Source of the DNA: Olavius sp. associated proteobacterium Delta 1
GTDB taxonomy: Bacteria; Desulfobacterota; Desulfobacteria; Desulfobacterales; JAFDCJ01
Assembly: GCA_902749685.1 (NCBI GenBank)
Contig: CACVKW010001165.1
Coordinates: 1 to 64,000 of the forward strand
Length of the DNA: 64,000 bases
Reading direction: 5' to 3'
The position numbers were made by a program, and so were the translations under genes. Below the pieces are notes generated by a model. That model was not told the origin of the DNA. It was given only the letters and a program-made list of their open reading frames with translations, and ran no database searches. This document shows positions 18,093-27,479 of this stretch, in pieces. How positions within the stretch are numbered: the first letter of the stretch is position 1; each line of letters starts with the position of its first letter.

Positions 18093-18395
18093 TTGTCCCT
18101 TGAACAAAATAGCGATTTAATGCCTTTATCCGCTTACGGGGGTATCCCTGCCGGCAACCAGCTGGTTCCCTGCTCGCCAGGGCCAAACCAGGTTATACCC
18201 TATACGCCGAAACCTTCACGAACTCTATCGCTTTCAAGTGAACCCGGAACAAAGCGATACGCCCTATTCCTCCCGCCGGTTTATTACGATAATAAAATTC
18301 AATCTGAAGTTCCCGAATCTGCCTATAATTCCAGCCGCCGTCTTGTAACACCGAAAATGGATCAGGTTGGTTTACTAATCGATTTTTATGCTTAA
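18093..18395 (+). CDS. Hypothetical small protein
   Basis: 100 codons from a TTG at 18093 with GAGG ten bases upstream; ATG 18120 is an alternative start. Pro/Ser/Tyr-rich, no signal peptide or membrane segment. The short C-terminus GLLIDFYA resembles the G-x-x-I-D-x-Y-A ending that recurs in small uncharacterised proteins of sulfate reducers (weak recollection). No domain recognised. It could be spurious: no strong start and AT-rich repeat sequence on its left. Confidence 0.45.
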   Translation: MSLEQNSDLMPLSAYGGIPAGNQLVPCSPGPNQVIPYTPKPSRTLSLSSEPGTKRYALFLPPVYYDNKIQSEVPESAYNSSRRLVTPKMDQVGLLIDFYA

Positions 18396-18501
18396 CTTTT
18401 TTTCTGATTAAATTGATACGCCACCGCGAAAGCGGTAGTATAGAAATGCCCCTCGATAAGCGAAATCATTAAACAGGCCAATCTCAGGAGCACAGCTATC
18501 G

Positions 18502-18753
18502 ATGTCACAAGATGGTCAATCAGAATTGGTTAAAATCGCTGTTTTAGATAATGCTATCGAAGCCCAACTGATCGGCTCAATATTGGATCAACGGGGAATT
18601 CCCCATCGTCTTCGATCATATTACGACACGGCCTATGATGGTTTGTTCCAAATGCAAAAAGGATGGGGCAAATTGTACGTTACACAATCACACCGGCAAG
18701 AAGTGCTGCAGGTAATCGAAGATGTGCGATGTAATGACTTTTTCAATACCTAA
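18502..18753 (+). CDS. DUF2007-like small protein
   Basis: 83 aa. LVKIAVLDNAIEAQLIGSIL then RGIPHRLRSY resembles the opening strand and helix of DUF2007 (putative signal-transducing small alpha/beta proteins related to the PII-like fold). The end YVTQSHRQEVLQVIEDV fits the last strand and helix. Function unknown. CAGGAG lies about 12 bases before ATG. The stop codon is followed at once by the CCGG repeat and a heptad array. Confidence 0.6.
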   Translation: MSQDGQSELVKIAVLDNAIEAQLIGSILDQRGIPHRLRSYYDTAYDGLFQMQKGWGKLYVTQSHRQEVLQVIEDVRCNDFFNT

Positions 18754-18803
18754 CCCGGACAAGCCGGAATTGAAAATTGAAGATTGCAAATTGAATATTA
18801 AAT
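18751..18803 (+). repeat. CCGG repeat joined to a 7-nt array
   Basis: TAACCCGGACAAGCCGGAAT (the TAA is the stop of the preceding gene), then heptads ATTGAAA, ATTGAAG, ATTGCAA, ATTGAAT, ATTAAAT. The same pairing of the CCGG repeat with an ATTGAAA/GTTGAAT run occurs near 55170-55210. Confidence 0.65.
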
Positions 18804-18904
18804 CAACAATATTCAATTATTACAGGGTATTAATAATTTCCATAAAAAACTTTGCATAAAATTCAAAGAACTCACAACTAAGACTCAAAAAAGGAGGTTA
18901 CATT

Positions 18905-20200
18905 ATGGCTGAAACTAACACCGGGCATCCCGCAGATTTTGAAAAAGCCTTGCAGATTGGTCGACCACCGAACGTGGTCAAATGCTTTCCAAATTCCAGA
19001 GCCCTGATTGTCAGTGGAAAATTCATTGATCGGGCCATGCTTGCGAAAGGGGGCGCTATCGCCATAGCTGCCAACGGCAGAAACAGTTTTGTAATCCGTG
19101 GTGCATTACAGGCCGCCCAACGGGCAAATGCAGCCCTCATCATTGAAATTGCCAAGTCGGAAGGTGGCGGCAATGCATATTGTGCCGTAAATTATTGGAA
19201 TATGGCCAGAATTGTTGATGCAGTTTGTAATGAATTGGGCATCACCATTCCGGTGGCTATTCATGCCGATCATTACGGGTTGAAGAGTGACCAGGATGTT
19301 GCGGCCGCAAAAATCGAAATTCCATCCCTGTTTGAAGCAGGCATAACATCTATTGCCATTGATGCATCCCACATGCCGGATGATAAAAACCTGCTGGCAA
19401 ACCTTGAATTGAATTCATTTATACCTAAGTGGGCCGGACTTGAAACAGAAATCGGTGAAATCAAAGGCAAAGAAGGCCTGTCGACAGTGGAAGAGGCGTT
19501 GTTTCTTATCCAGGGACTAAACGCCCACGACATTTTTCCAGATTGGATTGCACTGAACAACGGCACAACTCATGGCATTGAAGCCAGCGACAAAGGTATC
19601 CAGGTTGACCTGACCACCCAGATTCATGATGCATTGAAAAGCTATAAGGTCTCAGGTGCCCAGCACGGCACCTCCGGCAATAGCTCAGACCGCCTGCGGG
19701 AAATTGCATCAAAAACTAGATCCACCAAAGCAAATGTCGCCACCGCCCTTCAAATGATATCATGGGGCCTGGAGGTCAACGACTTTGGTAATGCCCAGCT
19801 GGATGATCAGGGTAATTTTATTAAAGTCAAAGACCAGGGCGCTTCCGAAACGTTGTGGTCTGAAATGGTCGCTTATGCACAAGAGCAGGGGTGGCAAGCC
19901 GGAAATTTTAAAAAGCTAAATTTGCCGTTTGAGAATAAATTGCTTGGCCAAACGAAGGAAATCAGACTCCGCATGGCCAAAAGAGTAGAAATCTTCATAT
20001 ATAACATGTTGGTCAATGTCCTTAACGCTGAGAATACCGCACCCTTGGCCGTGGCCGCCATTCTGGATGCCGGATCTTATGATTCCGGTCCGAAAGCGGA
20101 GCGCATAGAGGATCCCGCCCGCTGGACGACCGACCAAATTATCGAACGGGCTGCCGCAATTCAAAGTGACAAGGGGCCGGAAGGGGATTTTGATGATTAG
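18905..20200 (+). CDS. fba: Class II fructose-bisphosphate aldolase
   Basis: Zn-dependent aldol cleavage of fructose-1,6-bisphosphate to DHAP and glyceraldehyde-3-phosphate. 431 aa, the long form of the family. Zinc ligands are visible in VAIHADHYG (~residue 120) and in two later histidine motifs, NNGTTHGIEAS and AQHGTSGNSSD. Phosphate-binding glycines surround them. AAAGGAGG lies seven bases before ATG. With the phosphofructokinase at 10.9 kb it gives two glycolytic steps in the window, though not in one operon. Ketose-bisphosphate specificity is family-based. Confidence 0.88.
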   Translation: MAETNTGHPADFEKALQIGRPPNVVKCFPNSRALIVSGKFIDRAMLAKGGAIAIAANGRNSFVIRGALQAAQRANAALIIEIAKSEGGGNAYCAVNYWNMARIVDAVCNELGITIPVAIHADHYGLKSDQDVAAAKIEIPSLFEAGITSIAIDASHMPDDKNLLANLELNSFIPKWAGLETEIGEIKGKEGLSTVEEALFLIQGLNAHDIFPDWIALNNGTTHGIEASDKGIQVDLTTQIHDALKSYKVSGAQHGTSGNSSDRLREIASKTRSTKANVATALQMISWGLEVNDFGNAQLDDQGNFIKVKDQGASETLWSEMVAYAQEQGWQAGNFKKLNLPFENKLLGQTKEIRLRMAKRVEIFIYNMLVNVLNAENTAPLAVAAILDAGSYDSGPKAERIEDPARWTTDQIIERAAAIQSDKGPEGDFDD

Positions 20201-20789
20201 GCTTTCAGGATCATTTATGTAATATTTTGATATTATTTAAATTTTAGTTTCAGGGGTCAGGGATCTGGAGCAAATAGTTCAAAGGCTAAAAGCTAAATGA
20301 GGATCTGTACATCTCAATTGCCCAGTTTCTCAATAAGTCCAGCAACCTTCTCGATCAACGGTTGATGACACATCGAAGTTGCTGAGGGTATGTAACGACC
20401 CCTGGCTCCGGTGCCAAATACTAATCTGAAACCGCAGCATCCTTCCTGACGCCTGAAACCTACAACCTCCTTTGACATCGCTGCATTCTTCCTGATCCCC
20501 CTTCCGAATTCCTAATAGCATTCCTCTGTCATCAGTCTTCCGTCCTCTGTCATCTGTCATCTGTCTTCTGTCATCCGGCATCCGGTATCTGGCTTTTCCC
20601 CCTCTCCCAGCCTCCCTGTCGCCCAGTCTCCCCCTGCTCTCACGACAGGATTGTTTGATGGCTGTTTGCTCGATGTGGCCCCCTTTTGAGCACCGCAGCC
20701 GGCCAATCGGATAATTCAATATTCTCTTTTATTTCAAATACTTTATTGGTCTCTTTATCCTATGTATCTCATTTTTATACACTTTCCCC
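20201..20789. other. 589-bp gap with heptad array
   Basis: No gene supported. Contains the heptad array at 20524-20593 and degenerate CT-rich units to about 20640. The right end carries the sigma-28-like promoter. Confidence 0.6.
20524..20593 (+). repeat. Ten-unit 7-nt tandem array, xTCTGTC type
   Basis: Ten uninterrupted heptads: CTCTGTC, ATCAGTC, TTCCGTC, CTCTGTC, ATCTGTC, ATCTGTC, TTCTGTC, ATCCGGC, ATCCGGT, ATCTGGC. Every unit keeps register although six of ten differ. The same unit type occurs at 28303-28330. Confidence 0.85.
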
Positions 20790-20817
20790 TAAAGTCTGTC
20801 CATTAGGGAGCCGATAT
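20790..20817 (+). promoter_or_regulatory. Sigma-28 (FliA)-like flagellar promoter
   Basis: TAAAGTCT at 20790 and GCCGATAT at 20810, with 16 nt between TAAA and GCCGATAT (consensus TAAA-N15-GCCGATAA). The only differences are the last base of the -10 and one extra spacer base. It ends 21 bases before ATG 20839 of a FlgM-associated-like gene, which fits late flagellar regulation and gives a very short leader. Confidence 0.65.
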
Positions 20818-20838
20818 ATGAGTCAGGAGGGTTTCGGA

Positions 20839-21267
20839 ATGTATGTACCAAGTTATCAGATGCACAATGTGTTAAATGTCTACAGCAAGCAACTTAGACA
20901 GAACATGGTTTCAGACGGAAAAAATAAAAGGCCTGAGACACCACCATCGGATAGGATTAATATATCGCCTGAGGGAAAACGCCAGATTATGATCGAAAAA
21001 ATCTCTAAGGATATTGTTGATAAGATTTCCCGCTACGGTTCGCTCAACGAAACCCGCCAGCAAATATCTGAATACACAAATATCTATTCGGAAAATAAAA
21101 CTTTACCGAATAATACAGAAAATAAAACTTTTGTATTCAATGCGATTGATTCAATAAACCAAAAAAACAAAAATACGCTTTCTGTTGATGATTCCAGCTT
21201 TTTGATTCAACGACTTGAGCAGTTGGCAAAAAAAGCAAGCGACAAAAAGACGGAATCCTGGATCTGA
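20839..21267 (+). CDS. DVU0524/FlgM-associated family-like protein
   Basis: 142 aa. The opening MYVPSYQMHNVLNVYSKQLR is the recognisable hallmark of the family named after Desulfovibrio DVU0524, encoded beside the anti-sigma factor FlgM. The rest is polar with predicted helices, ending SFLIQRLEQLAKKASDK. The molecular role is unproven. Start 20839: GGAGG ends eight bases upstream; the upstream ATG 20818 would overlap the promoter. Preceded by a sigma-28-like promoter, so probably co-expressed with flagellar genes, although no flgM or flagellar structural gene is in this window. Confidence 0.75.
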   Translation: MYVPSYQMHNVLNVYSKQLRQNMVSDGKNKRPETPPSDRINISPEGKRQIMIEKISKDIVDKISRYGSLNETRQQISEYTNIYSENKTLPNNTENKTFVFNAIDSINQKNKNTLSVDDSSFLIQRLEQLAKKASDKKTESWI

Positions 21268-21333
21268 AATCAGAGATGAGATTCGGCTGTGGGGGCTGAT
21301 AACAGGCAAGCGTTCGACTAAAAGGAGGACAAA

Positions 21334-21627
21334 ATGATTAACGCAATTGGGGAAGCCACAATGCAGCAGTTTGTGCGCACGAGTTATAATGCTGAAATGT
21401 TTGCGAAGGACCAGGAAGTTAAAAAAACCGATAAAATCAAGGAACCGCGTCCGGTTGAAGAAAGTGAGAACAGTCAAAAATCCGAGATGAGCTTGCGGTC
21501 CAGAGATAATATGAAGACCCGCAACAGCCTCGAAGACGGCCAGTTGATCGTGGAACAATACGATGAGGACGGCAAATTGGTCAAAAAAACTCCTCCAGGG
21601 TATCTTCCCCTTGGGGAAACGGCATAA
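21334..21627 (+). CDS. Small protein following the FlgM-associated-like gene
   Basis: 97 aa, polar and charged. The C-terminal part GQLIVEQYDEDGKLVKKTPP vaguely recalls the FlaG tail (two strands joined by D-x-x-G-K and ending I/T-P-P), but I would not call it FlaG. AAAGGAGG lies five bases before the ATG, among the strongest ribosome sites here. It is 66 bp after and co-directional with the sigma-28-driven gene, so a flagellar link is plausible by position only. Confidence 0.65.
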   Translation: MINAIGEATMQQFVRTSYNAEMFAKDQEVKKTDKIKEPRPVEESENSQKSEMSLRSRDNMKTRNSLEDGQLIVEQYDEDGKLVKKTPPGYLPLGETA

Positions 21628-21907
21628 TGGGAGACCCTAACTTTAAATAGAGCAGAAAGCTGGGTGGGACGTCGGCCGACATCGATCGTCACAGCGATAC
21701 TCAGGCTTCCTGGGACTGATTGGATTCAATGACGGCGCCCCAGGGCTTGTCAGGTTTACCCATAGGCGGGAATAGTTTTGGCGCAGCGTAAGCCCGGTCG
21801 AGGAAATTTCAGGCCCTGAAATGGCTGCCGTCCAGCATATCGGCGCAATGCAACTGAAATTTGATCTGCGAGCGTTTCCGTTTTATGGATCAGCCGGTTC
21901 AGGTCAG

Positions 21908-22720
21908 TCAATCCATCCCGGGGACCATTTTTTTCACCTTCTGCCACATCCGTTTTTTTACTTCCAGAGAGATTTCATCAAACTCCCACTTGCTTTTCGC
22001 CATCAGTTCTTCCATCTTCTTGAATCTTGCCTCAAAAATTTTGACAGATCCGGTCAAGGCACTTTCCGGATGAATTTCAGCAAGACGGGCAATGTTGATC
22101 AGAGTAAACATCAAATCGCCGAATTGGCGGGAAGCAAGTCGGCCGTCATGACTTTTTAGTGCTGTTTGCAACCCATCTGCCACAGCTGCCGGATTCTTTT
22201 GATTTTCGTCTGCTTCCGCTAATTCAAATCCGCTTTTGGCGACACGGTCCGATACGCGATAGGCACGAAGGAGAGCCGGAAGTTTGGCCGGTACTGAATC
22301 CAGAATAGATTGTTTTTTATTATCTTTCTTCTCGTTCAGTTTAATTTTATGCCAGTTCTGAACGACTTCAGCGCTGCTGATAACTTCCGTATCACCGAAA
22401 ACATGGGGATGGCGCCGAATCATTTTCTCAGTAATGGTCCGGGCTACCTGGGACAGATCGAATTCTTGCCGCTCCTCAAACATCCTGGCCATAAACACAA
22501 TATGAAATAAAACGTCTCCAAGTTCCTCGCGGATTTGTTCAGAATTGCCGGATTCAATGGCGTCCACCAGTTCAAATACTTCCTCAATCAGGTAAATGCC
22601 GACAGACTTCGGGGTTTGTTTTTTATCCCAGGGGCATCCATTTTCTCCCCGCAAAGTTTTAATCAATCGGAAAAGATCATCCAGAGAGTTATGTGTTTGA
22701 ATTAATGAGGAATCTTCCAT
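21908..22720 (-). CDS. mazG: Nucleoside triphosphate pyrophosphohydrolase
   Basis: Hydrolyses (d)NTPs to the monophosphate and pyrophosphate, a house-cleaning activity. 270 aa with the two-domain MazG layout: LRGENGCPWDKKQT and EEVFELVDAIES with EELGDVLFH (metal-binding E-E-x-x-E and E-x-x-D) in the first half, and a second MazG-like helical domain ending RFKKMEELMAK. Its start overlaps the end of cvpA by 19 nt, so the two are translationally coupled. Confidence 0.93.
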   Translation of the reverse strand: MEDSSLIQTHNSLDDLFRLIKTLRGENGCPWDKKQTPKSVGIYLIEEVFELVDAIESGNSEQIREELGDVLFHIVFMARMFEERQEFDLSQVARTITEKMIRRHPHVFGDTEVISSAEVVQNWHKIKLNEKKDNKKQSILDSVPAKLPALLRAYRVSDRVAKSGFELAEADENQKNPAAVADGLQTALKSHDGRLASRQFGDLMFTLINIARLAEIHPESALTGSVKIFEARFKKMEELMAKSKWEFDEISLEVKKRMWQKVKKMVPGMD

Positions 22721-23229
22721 GCTTTTTTTAGCTCCCCCAGTTTGCTCATAAAATCTTGTTTCATTTCATGGGAAACCACTTTCGCCATTTTTTCTGAAAC
22801 CCATGAGACGTGGGGCGCCAGCACGGAATTTTTAATAATTACAGATCCTTTGGGAAGGAATGCGGTCAGTGAAATGAACAGAACGGATACAATTAAAATG
22901 CCTTTGGCAAGACCAAAGATCACACCACCGACACGATCGACCCAACCTAAAAATGCGATGTTCAGCAGATATTTGATGATGACGCCCAGCACGCTGACCA
23001 CAATCAGCACACTGCAGAAAATAATCAAAAAACTCAATATGTTAAGATACGATACATCCTGGATTAGACCGGAAAGCAGGCTGGCAAGGATCTTGTAATA
23101 AGTATAGGCCGCATAAAAGCCGCCAAAAACACCGATAACCGAGGAGACCTCTTTGACCAGTCCTCTAAAGAGGCCCCTTATCAGGCTGTAGCCGAGGATG
23201 ACGATTATAAGAATATCAAACGGATTCAT
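22702..23229 (-). CDS. cvpA: CvpA family membrane protein
   Basis: 175 aa from the chosen start MNPFDILIIVILGYSLIRGL, with four hydrophobic segments and the CvpA motifs RGLFRGLVKEV and DRVGGVIFGLAKG. CvpA (colicin V production) is an inner-membrane protein linked to envelope integrity. The frame is open 24 codons upstream (to 23301) but those residues are not family-like. It overlaps mazG downstream. Confidence 0.85.
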   Translation of the reverse strand: MNPFDILIIVILGYSLIRGLFRGLVKEVSSVIGVFGGFYAAYTYYKILASLLSGLIQDVSYLNILSFLIIFCSVLIVVSVLGVIIKYLLNIAFLGWVDRVGGVIFGLAKGILIVSVLFISLTAFLPKGSVIIKNSVLAPHVSWVSEKMAKVVSHEMKQDFMSKLGELKKAWKIPH

Positions 23230-23550
23230 TGCAATGCCATTCGTAAATTCAGTCCGCCCACAAGCTTCAGGCAGATAAAATTGTACCGGATCAAGTAACA
23301 AAGCAGGTATGTCGAGTCAAGGTATTTTTCTTTTTAGACCGATGCCGAATTTGGGGTTTGCATTCAATTAGAGAGATATGATAGGTATAGGATAAGCTTA
23401 TGGAGGTTCGGGGTTGACCGTTCAGGGTTCAAATTTTAGCCCCGCCACCGGCGGTTCGAAGCAAGCGAGCTTAACCTGCGAGGGCCTCAGGGTCAAATGA
23501 CAGGGTTGGACGATCAATATTTAAAATTACGATAGAGCGCAGCGAATCAA

Positions 23551-23592
23551 TCAACCCTGAACCTTGGAACCGTGAACCGTGATCCTTTGATC
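23551..23592 (+). repeat. 7-nt tandem array, TGAACCx type
   Basis: Units TCAACCC, TGAACCT, TGGAACC, GTGAACC, GTGATCC, TTTGATC in strict 7-nt steps. A looser inverse (GGTTCAGGG-like) run lies at 23405-23435. The rest of 23230-23700 has no supported gene. Confidence 0.75.
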
Positions 23593-23700
23593 TTTTGAAC
23601 CCAATCTAGTAGCGACGTGCCCATCTGAAGCCTTATGGATGTTGGCTAACGAGCACTCAATCTGTTTAAAAAAAATGCCGGACATAGATTCCCCGGTTCT

Positions 23701-24702
23701 TTGCACAAAATGGTGGAAAATCTCGATAACAAAAAAACTAGTCTCGAATTCAGCGACATTGATCTCACTCGCCAGCTTTTCGGTGAACGAAATAACAATC
23801 TCCAAAAAATTGCCAAACTCACAGACGTCACAATAAACGCAAGGGGCAGTACGGTCTTTATTTCCGGCGACGAAATTGCCGCCGCGCTGGCCGGCAACGT
23901 CCTCAACCAGCTGTATAATTTGCTGCAAGAAGGGTATCCCATCCACCCCAATGACATCGACTTTGCCGTAAGCGTTTTGAGCGGTAATGATCGCGTGAAT
24001 TTAAAAGACATTTTTTTGGATCGGGTCTACATAACTTCGAAAAAAAGTGCCGTAACGCCCAAAAACCTGGCGCAAAAAGAATACATTGATGCCATCCGAA
24101 AGTATGATATTGTTTTTGGGATTGGTCCGGCCGGAACCGGCAAGACCTATTTGGCCATGGCAATGGCGGTCTCGGCCCTGTCAAAGGGGATTGTCAGCCG
24201 CATAATTTTGACCCGTCCGGCGGTAGAAGCGGGAGAGGCCCTCGGCTTTTTACCGGGTGATCTGGCTGAAAAGGTCGACCCATACTTAAGACCGCTATAT
24301 GATGCGTTGCACGACATGATGCGGTTTGAAAAAGCGGCCGCCTTGATGCAAAAGGGCATTATTGAAGTCGCTCCCATAGCCTTTATGCGCGGACGCACGT
24401 TAAATGATTCTTTTATCATTCTGGATGAGGCGCAAAACACGACCTCCGAACAGATGAAAATGTTTTTAACCCGAATCGGATTCAGCTCTAAGGCGGTCAT
24501 TACCGGAGATATCACCCAGATTGATCTGCCGAGTGATAGAATATCCGGATTGATCGAATCCAAGAATATTTTGCAGGATATCAACGGAATTAAATTCGTT
24601 TTTTTCTCGAAAAAAGATGTCGTCAGGCACAAACTGGTTCAGGAAATAATTCGAGCCTATGAAGAACTTGAAGCCGACAAACAAAAAAATAGTTCAAATT
24701 AA
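23701..24702 (+). CDS. phoH: PhoH family ATPase
   Basis: 333 aa. Walker [16 protein letters not shown] (~residue 145) and Walker [10 protein letters not shown] (~residue 240), with [11 protein letters not shown] following, as in PhoH/YbeZ. N-terminal ~100 residues form the KH-like extension of the PhoL/YbeZ type. The linked ybeY downstream supports a YbeZ-like role with the rRNA-processing endonuclease YbeY. The frame opens at TTG 23701; ATG 23710 is an alternative and neither has a clear ribosome site. First gene of a run to lysC. Confidence 0.9.
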   Translation: MHKMVENLDNKKTSLEFSDIDLTRQLFGERNNNLQKIAKLTDVTINARGSTVFISGDEIAAALAGNVLNQLYNLLQEGYPIHPNDIDFAVSVLSGNDRVNLKDIFLDRVYITSKKSAVTPKNLAQKEYIDAIRKYDIVFGIGPAGTGKTYLAMAMAVSALSKGIVSRIILTRPAVEAGEALGFLPGDLAEKVDPYLRPLYDALHDMMRFEKAAALMQKGIIEVAPIAFMRGRTLNDSFIILDEAQNTTSEQMKMFLTRIGFSSKAVITGDITQIDLPSDRISGLIESKNILQDINGIKFVFFSKKDVVRHKLVQEIIRAYEELEADKQKNSSN

Positions 24703-24713
24703 TTAATAGAAGA

Positions 24714-27134
24714 ATGAGCAAAGAGAAAAACAAGGAATCCATCAACAAAAATCTCGATCCCGCCCGGCGCTGGCGCTGGGGGATTTTATTTTCGGTGACC
24801 GCTCTTTTTTCAATCATTTTATTTCCGAACCTCGTTGTTACCAAGCATCAATATGAGTTGGGAGATGTTGCCGAGCGGGATATTAAATCTCCCAGAGATT
24901 TTTTCATAGAGGATACAGCGGCTACCGATAAAAACCGCCGGCAGGCAGTGGCTGCGGTATTAACGGTTTATGATTATGATGCAGGGCTGGCCGCAAGCTT
25001 GACGCGCAAAGTCAATGACGTCTTTGCTGAAATGAGGTCCGCGGCCCCGACTTCGGACAAAGACCGGCCCCAGCAACCAGCAACTAATGAGGCCGCCGGG
25101 CAGACAGCGGCAGAAGCCCAAAAACCGGCCCCAAATAAGATCATTGATAAACGCGAATACCTTGAAGAAAAACTGAGCATCCGGGTAAGCAAAGGCGCAT
25201 TTATCGCGCTTGAAAAGGTGGGTTTTTCAGAAGAAATTTCAGAATCCATTAACGAGATATTAAAGAAAATTATAGTTAATGGTGTCGTAACCAATAAGGA
25301 GATCCTGCTCAAAGAATCTGAAAAGGGTATTCATCTGCGGGATGTCAGCACCAAGAAAGAAAAAGAGCTGCACCAGTTAAAAAAGTTTTATGGACTCGAC
25401 CAGGCCAAAACCATGGTTCGGATTGTCGGCCAGCCCCTTCTCAACGATCTGGACTACGGATTGTTAAACCTGGTGGTGGATTTTGTCCAACGGCTCATTC
25501 AACCCAACATAACGCTAAACCGCAGCGAAACCGAGGAACGAAAAAATAAGGCGGCTGTCGAAATTAAGCCGGTGCTTCACAAAATCAAAGCCGGGGAAAT
25601 GCTTCTGCGAGAGGGCGAACGGGTCACCGAAGTCCAGCTGTTGAAGCTTAAAACCCTTGAAACCCAGGACAAAAATGAGCAGGTCTTCTTAACCAGTGTC
25701 GGGGCGGCGATGTTGCTGCTGTTGCTGCTGGTAACGACTTATATGCTTCATTTAAACCAACCCGGCCGGCTATCGGTTGAGCATAACAAAAGCCTTATTT
25801 TTATGGCCAGCGTGTTTTTAACCTTTTCCTTTCTGGCGGAAATCAGTTCCAAATTATCAGAAGTTTTGGCTATCAACGCCACCATCCCCATTGAGATGTC
25901 TTCCATCTGGTTCGGTATGCCACTGGCTTCGGGTGCCATGACCATCTGTCTGTTTATGGGCTTGCAGGTCGCTATACCGCTGACCGTGGTCATGGCAGTC
26001 TCTTTTGCAGTGATATTTGAAAACAGCCTGACTGTTTTTCTTTATTTTCTGATCAACGGCACCATGGCGGCCTACTGGATAAGAAATTGCCGGGAACGCA
26101 AGGTTTTCATAGCGGCCGGCGCCAAACTCGGATTGCTTAATATTCTGCTGGTAACGGCCGTTAACTTCTACCTGGCTGAATTGTCCGGTTCAAAGCTTCT
26201 GTGGGATTGGGCCTTCGCATTTCTGGGCGGAATTGGTGCCGGAATTGTGACCGCGGGTATTGCTCCCCTGGTAGAAATCGCCTTCGGTTATACAACCGAT
26301 ATATCACTGCTTGAGCTGGCAAATCTGGATCGGCCGATCCTGCGAAAGCTCATGCTCGAGGCACCGGGCACCTACCATCATTCGGTGATTGTCGGATCCC
26401 TTGTCGAAGCCGCTGCCTCTGAAATCGGCGCCAACCACTTACTGGCCAAAGTCTGCGGGTACTATCATGATATCGGCAAAAGCAAAAAACCGCTGTATTT
26501 CATCGAGAATCAGAAAGCCGGCAAAAACAAGCATGATAAACTGGCGCCATCCATGTCCAGCCTTATTTTGATAGCCCATGTCAAAGATGGCGTGGAAATA
26601 GCCAGGGAAAACAAACTCGGCCAGGTAATCATCGACACCATCAGGCAGCACCACGGTACCAGCCTCATCAAATATTTTTTTGAAAAAGCCAAACAGCGCA
26701 AAGGCGAAGATGCGGTGAATATTGACGACTTCAGATATCCCGGACCCAAACCTCAAACCCGCGAGGCCGGTCTGGTCATGCTGGCTGATGTCGTAGAGGC
26801 GGCGTCAAGAACCCTTGAGGACCCGACCCCCTCAAGAATCCAGGGCCTTGTCCAGAACCTGATTAACAATATATTTTCTGATGGTCAACTGGACGAATGT
26901 GAACTGACCTTAAAAGACCTGCACAAAATTGCCAGGAGCTTTAACCAGATATTAAACGGCATTCACCATCACCGGATAGAATATACTGAAAGGCGGGCAG
27001 CCGCCAGCGAAAATGGCAAAGGAAGGCCAAAGAATGGAAGTCCGGATAGACAACAGGCAAAGCAGGCACAAAATCTCACCGAAGAAGATACAACAAACGG
27101 TTCAGGTCATCTTAAGCGCCTTGGACTTTCCTGA
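24714..27134 (+). CDS. pgpH: 7TM-HD (PgpH family) cyclic-dinucleotide phosphodiesterase
   Basis: 806-aa membrane protein. One TM helix (~residues 24-42), an extracytoplasmic 7TMR-HDED domain (~50-320) broken by an Ala/Pro/Gln-rich linker near 105-140, seven TM helices (~325-545), then a cytoplasmic HD domain (~560-750) with GTYHHSVIVG, GYYHDIGKSKKP and IRQHHGTSL. PgpH proteins hydrolyse cyclic di-AMP; that activity is inferred from family and motif. It starts 12 bp after phoH, and its last 101 nt overlap ybeY in another frame, as is common for this gene pair. Confidence 0.9.
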   Translation: MSKEKNKESINKNLDPARRWRWGILFSVTALFSIILFPNLVVTKHQYELGDVAERDIKSPRDFFIEDTAATDKNRRQAVAAVLTVYDYDAGLAASLTRKVNDVFAEMRSAAPTSDKDRPQQPATNEAAGQTAAEAQKPAPNKIIDKREYLEEKLSIRVSKGAFIALEKVGFSEEISESINEILKKIIVNGVVTNKEILLKESEKGIHLRDVSTKKEKELHQLKKFYGLDQAKTMVRIVGQPLLNDLDYGLLNLVVDFVQRLIQPNITLNRSETEERKNKAAVEIKPVLHKIKAGEMLLREGERVTEVQLLKLKTLETQDKNEQVFLTSVGAAMLLLLLLVTTYMLHLNQPGRLSVEHNKSLIFMASVFLTFSFLAEISSKLSEVLAINATIPIEMSSIWFGMPLASGAMTICLFMGLQVAIPLTVVMAVSFAVIFENSLTVFLYFLINGTMAAYWIRNCRERKVFIAAGAKLGLLNILLVTAVNFYLAELSGSKLLWDWAFAFLGGIGAGIVTAGIAPLVEIAFGYTTDISLLELANLDRPILRKLMLEAPGTYHHSVIVGSLVEAAASEIGANHLLAKVCGYYHDIGKSKKPLYFIENQKAGKNKHDKLAPSMSSLILIAHVKDGVEIARENKLGQVIIDTIRQHHGTSLIKYFFEKAKQRKGEDAVNIDDFRYPGPKPQTREAGLVMLADVVEAASRTLEDPTPSRIQGLVQNLINNIFSDGQLDECELTLKDLHKIARSFNQILNGIHHHRIEYTERRAAASENGKGRPKNGSPDRQQAKQAQNLTEEDTTNGSGHLKRLGLS

Positions 27135-27468
27135 CGGCGAAATTTCTATCCTCCTTGTGGATGACCCGCAGATCGCAACCCTCAACCAAAAATATCTTGA
27201 CCGCCAGGGACCGACAAACGTAATCGCCTTTGCCATGCTCGAGGGCGAATTTTCCTATCTGACGCCCCATCTTTTGGGCGATGTGGTGATCTCCATGGAT
27301 GCAGCCGCCAGAGAAGCACAGGATGCCGGTTTGAGCAGGGCGCGCAGGTTTGATGAGTTGCTGGTACACGGTATCCTACATTTATTTGGCTATGACCATG
27401 AAGACTCCGAAAAAGAAGCCCGACGAATGGAAAAAAAGAGCCGGGCGCTGTTGGAACTGATTACATAG
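27034..27468 (+). CDS. ybeY: rRNA maturation endoribonuclease YbeY
   Basis: Zn-dependent single-strand RNase for 16S rRNA 3'-end maturation and ribosome quality control. 144 aa from ATG 27034 (AGGAAGG eight bases upstream); a longer frame begins at 27013. The zinc site is H-G-I-L-H-L-F-G-Y-D-H near residue 115. NVIAFAMLEGE and LLGDVVISMD are family features. The first 101 nt overlap the end of pgpH. Confidence 0.95.
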   Translation: MEVRIDNRQSRHKISPKKIQQTVQVILSALDFPDGEISILLVDDPQIATLNQKYLDRQGPTNVIAFAMLEGEFSYLTPHLLGDVVISMDAAAREAQDAGLSRARRFDELLVHGILHLFGYDHEDSEKEARRMEKKSRALLELIT

Positions 27469-27479
27469 GAGATAATCTG

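Noticed and set aside
20524-20593. CRISPR array
   Set aside because: Repeats are 7 nt, contiguous and degenerate, with no spacers and no cas genes.
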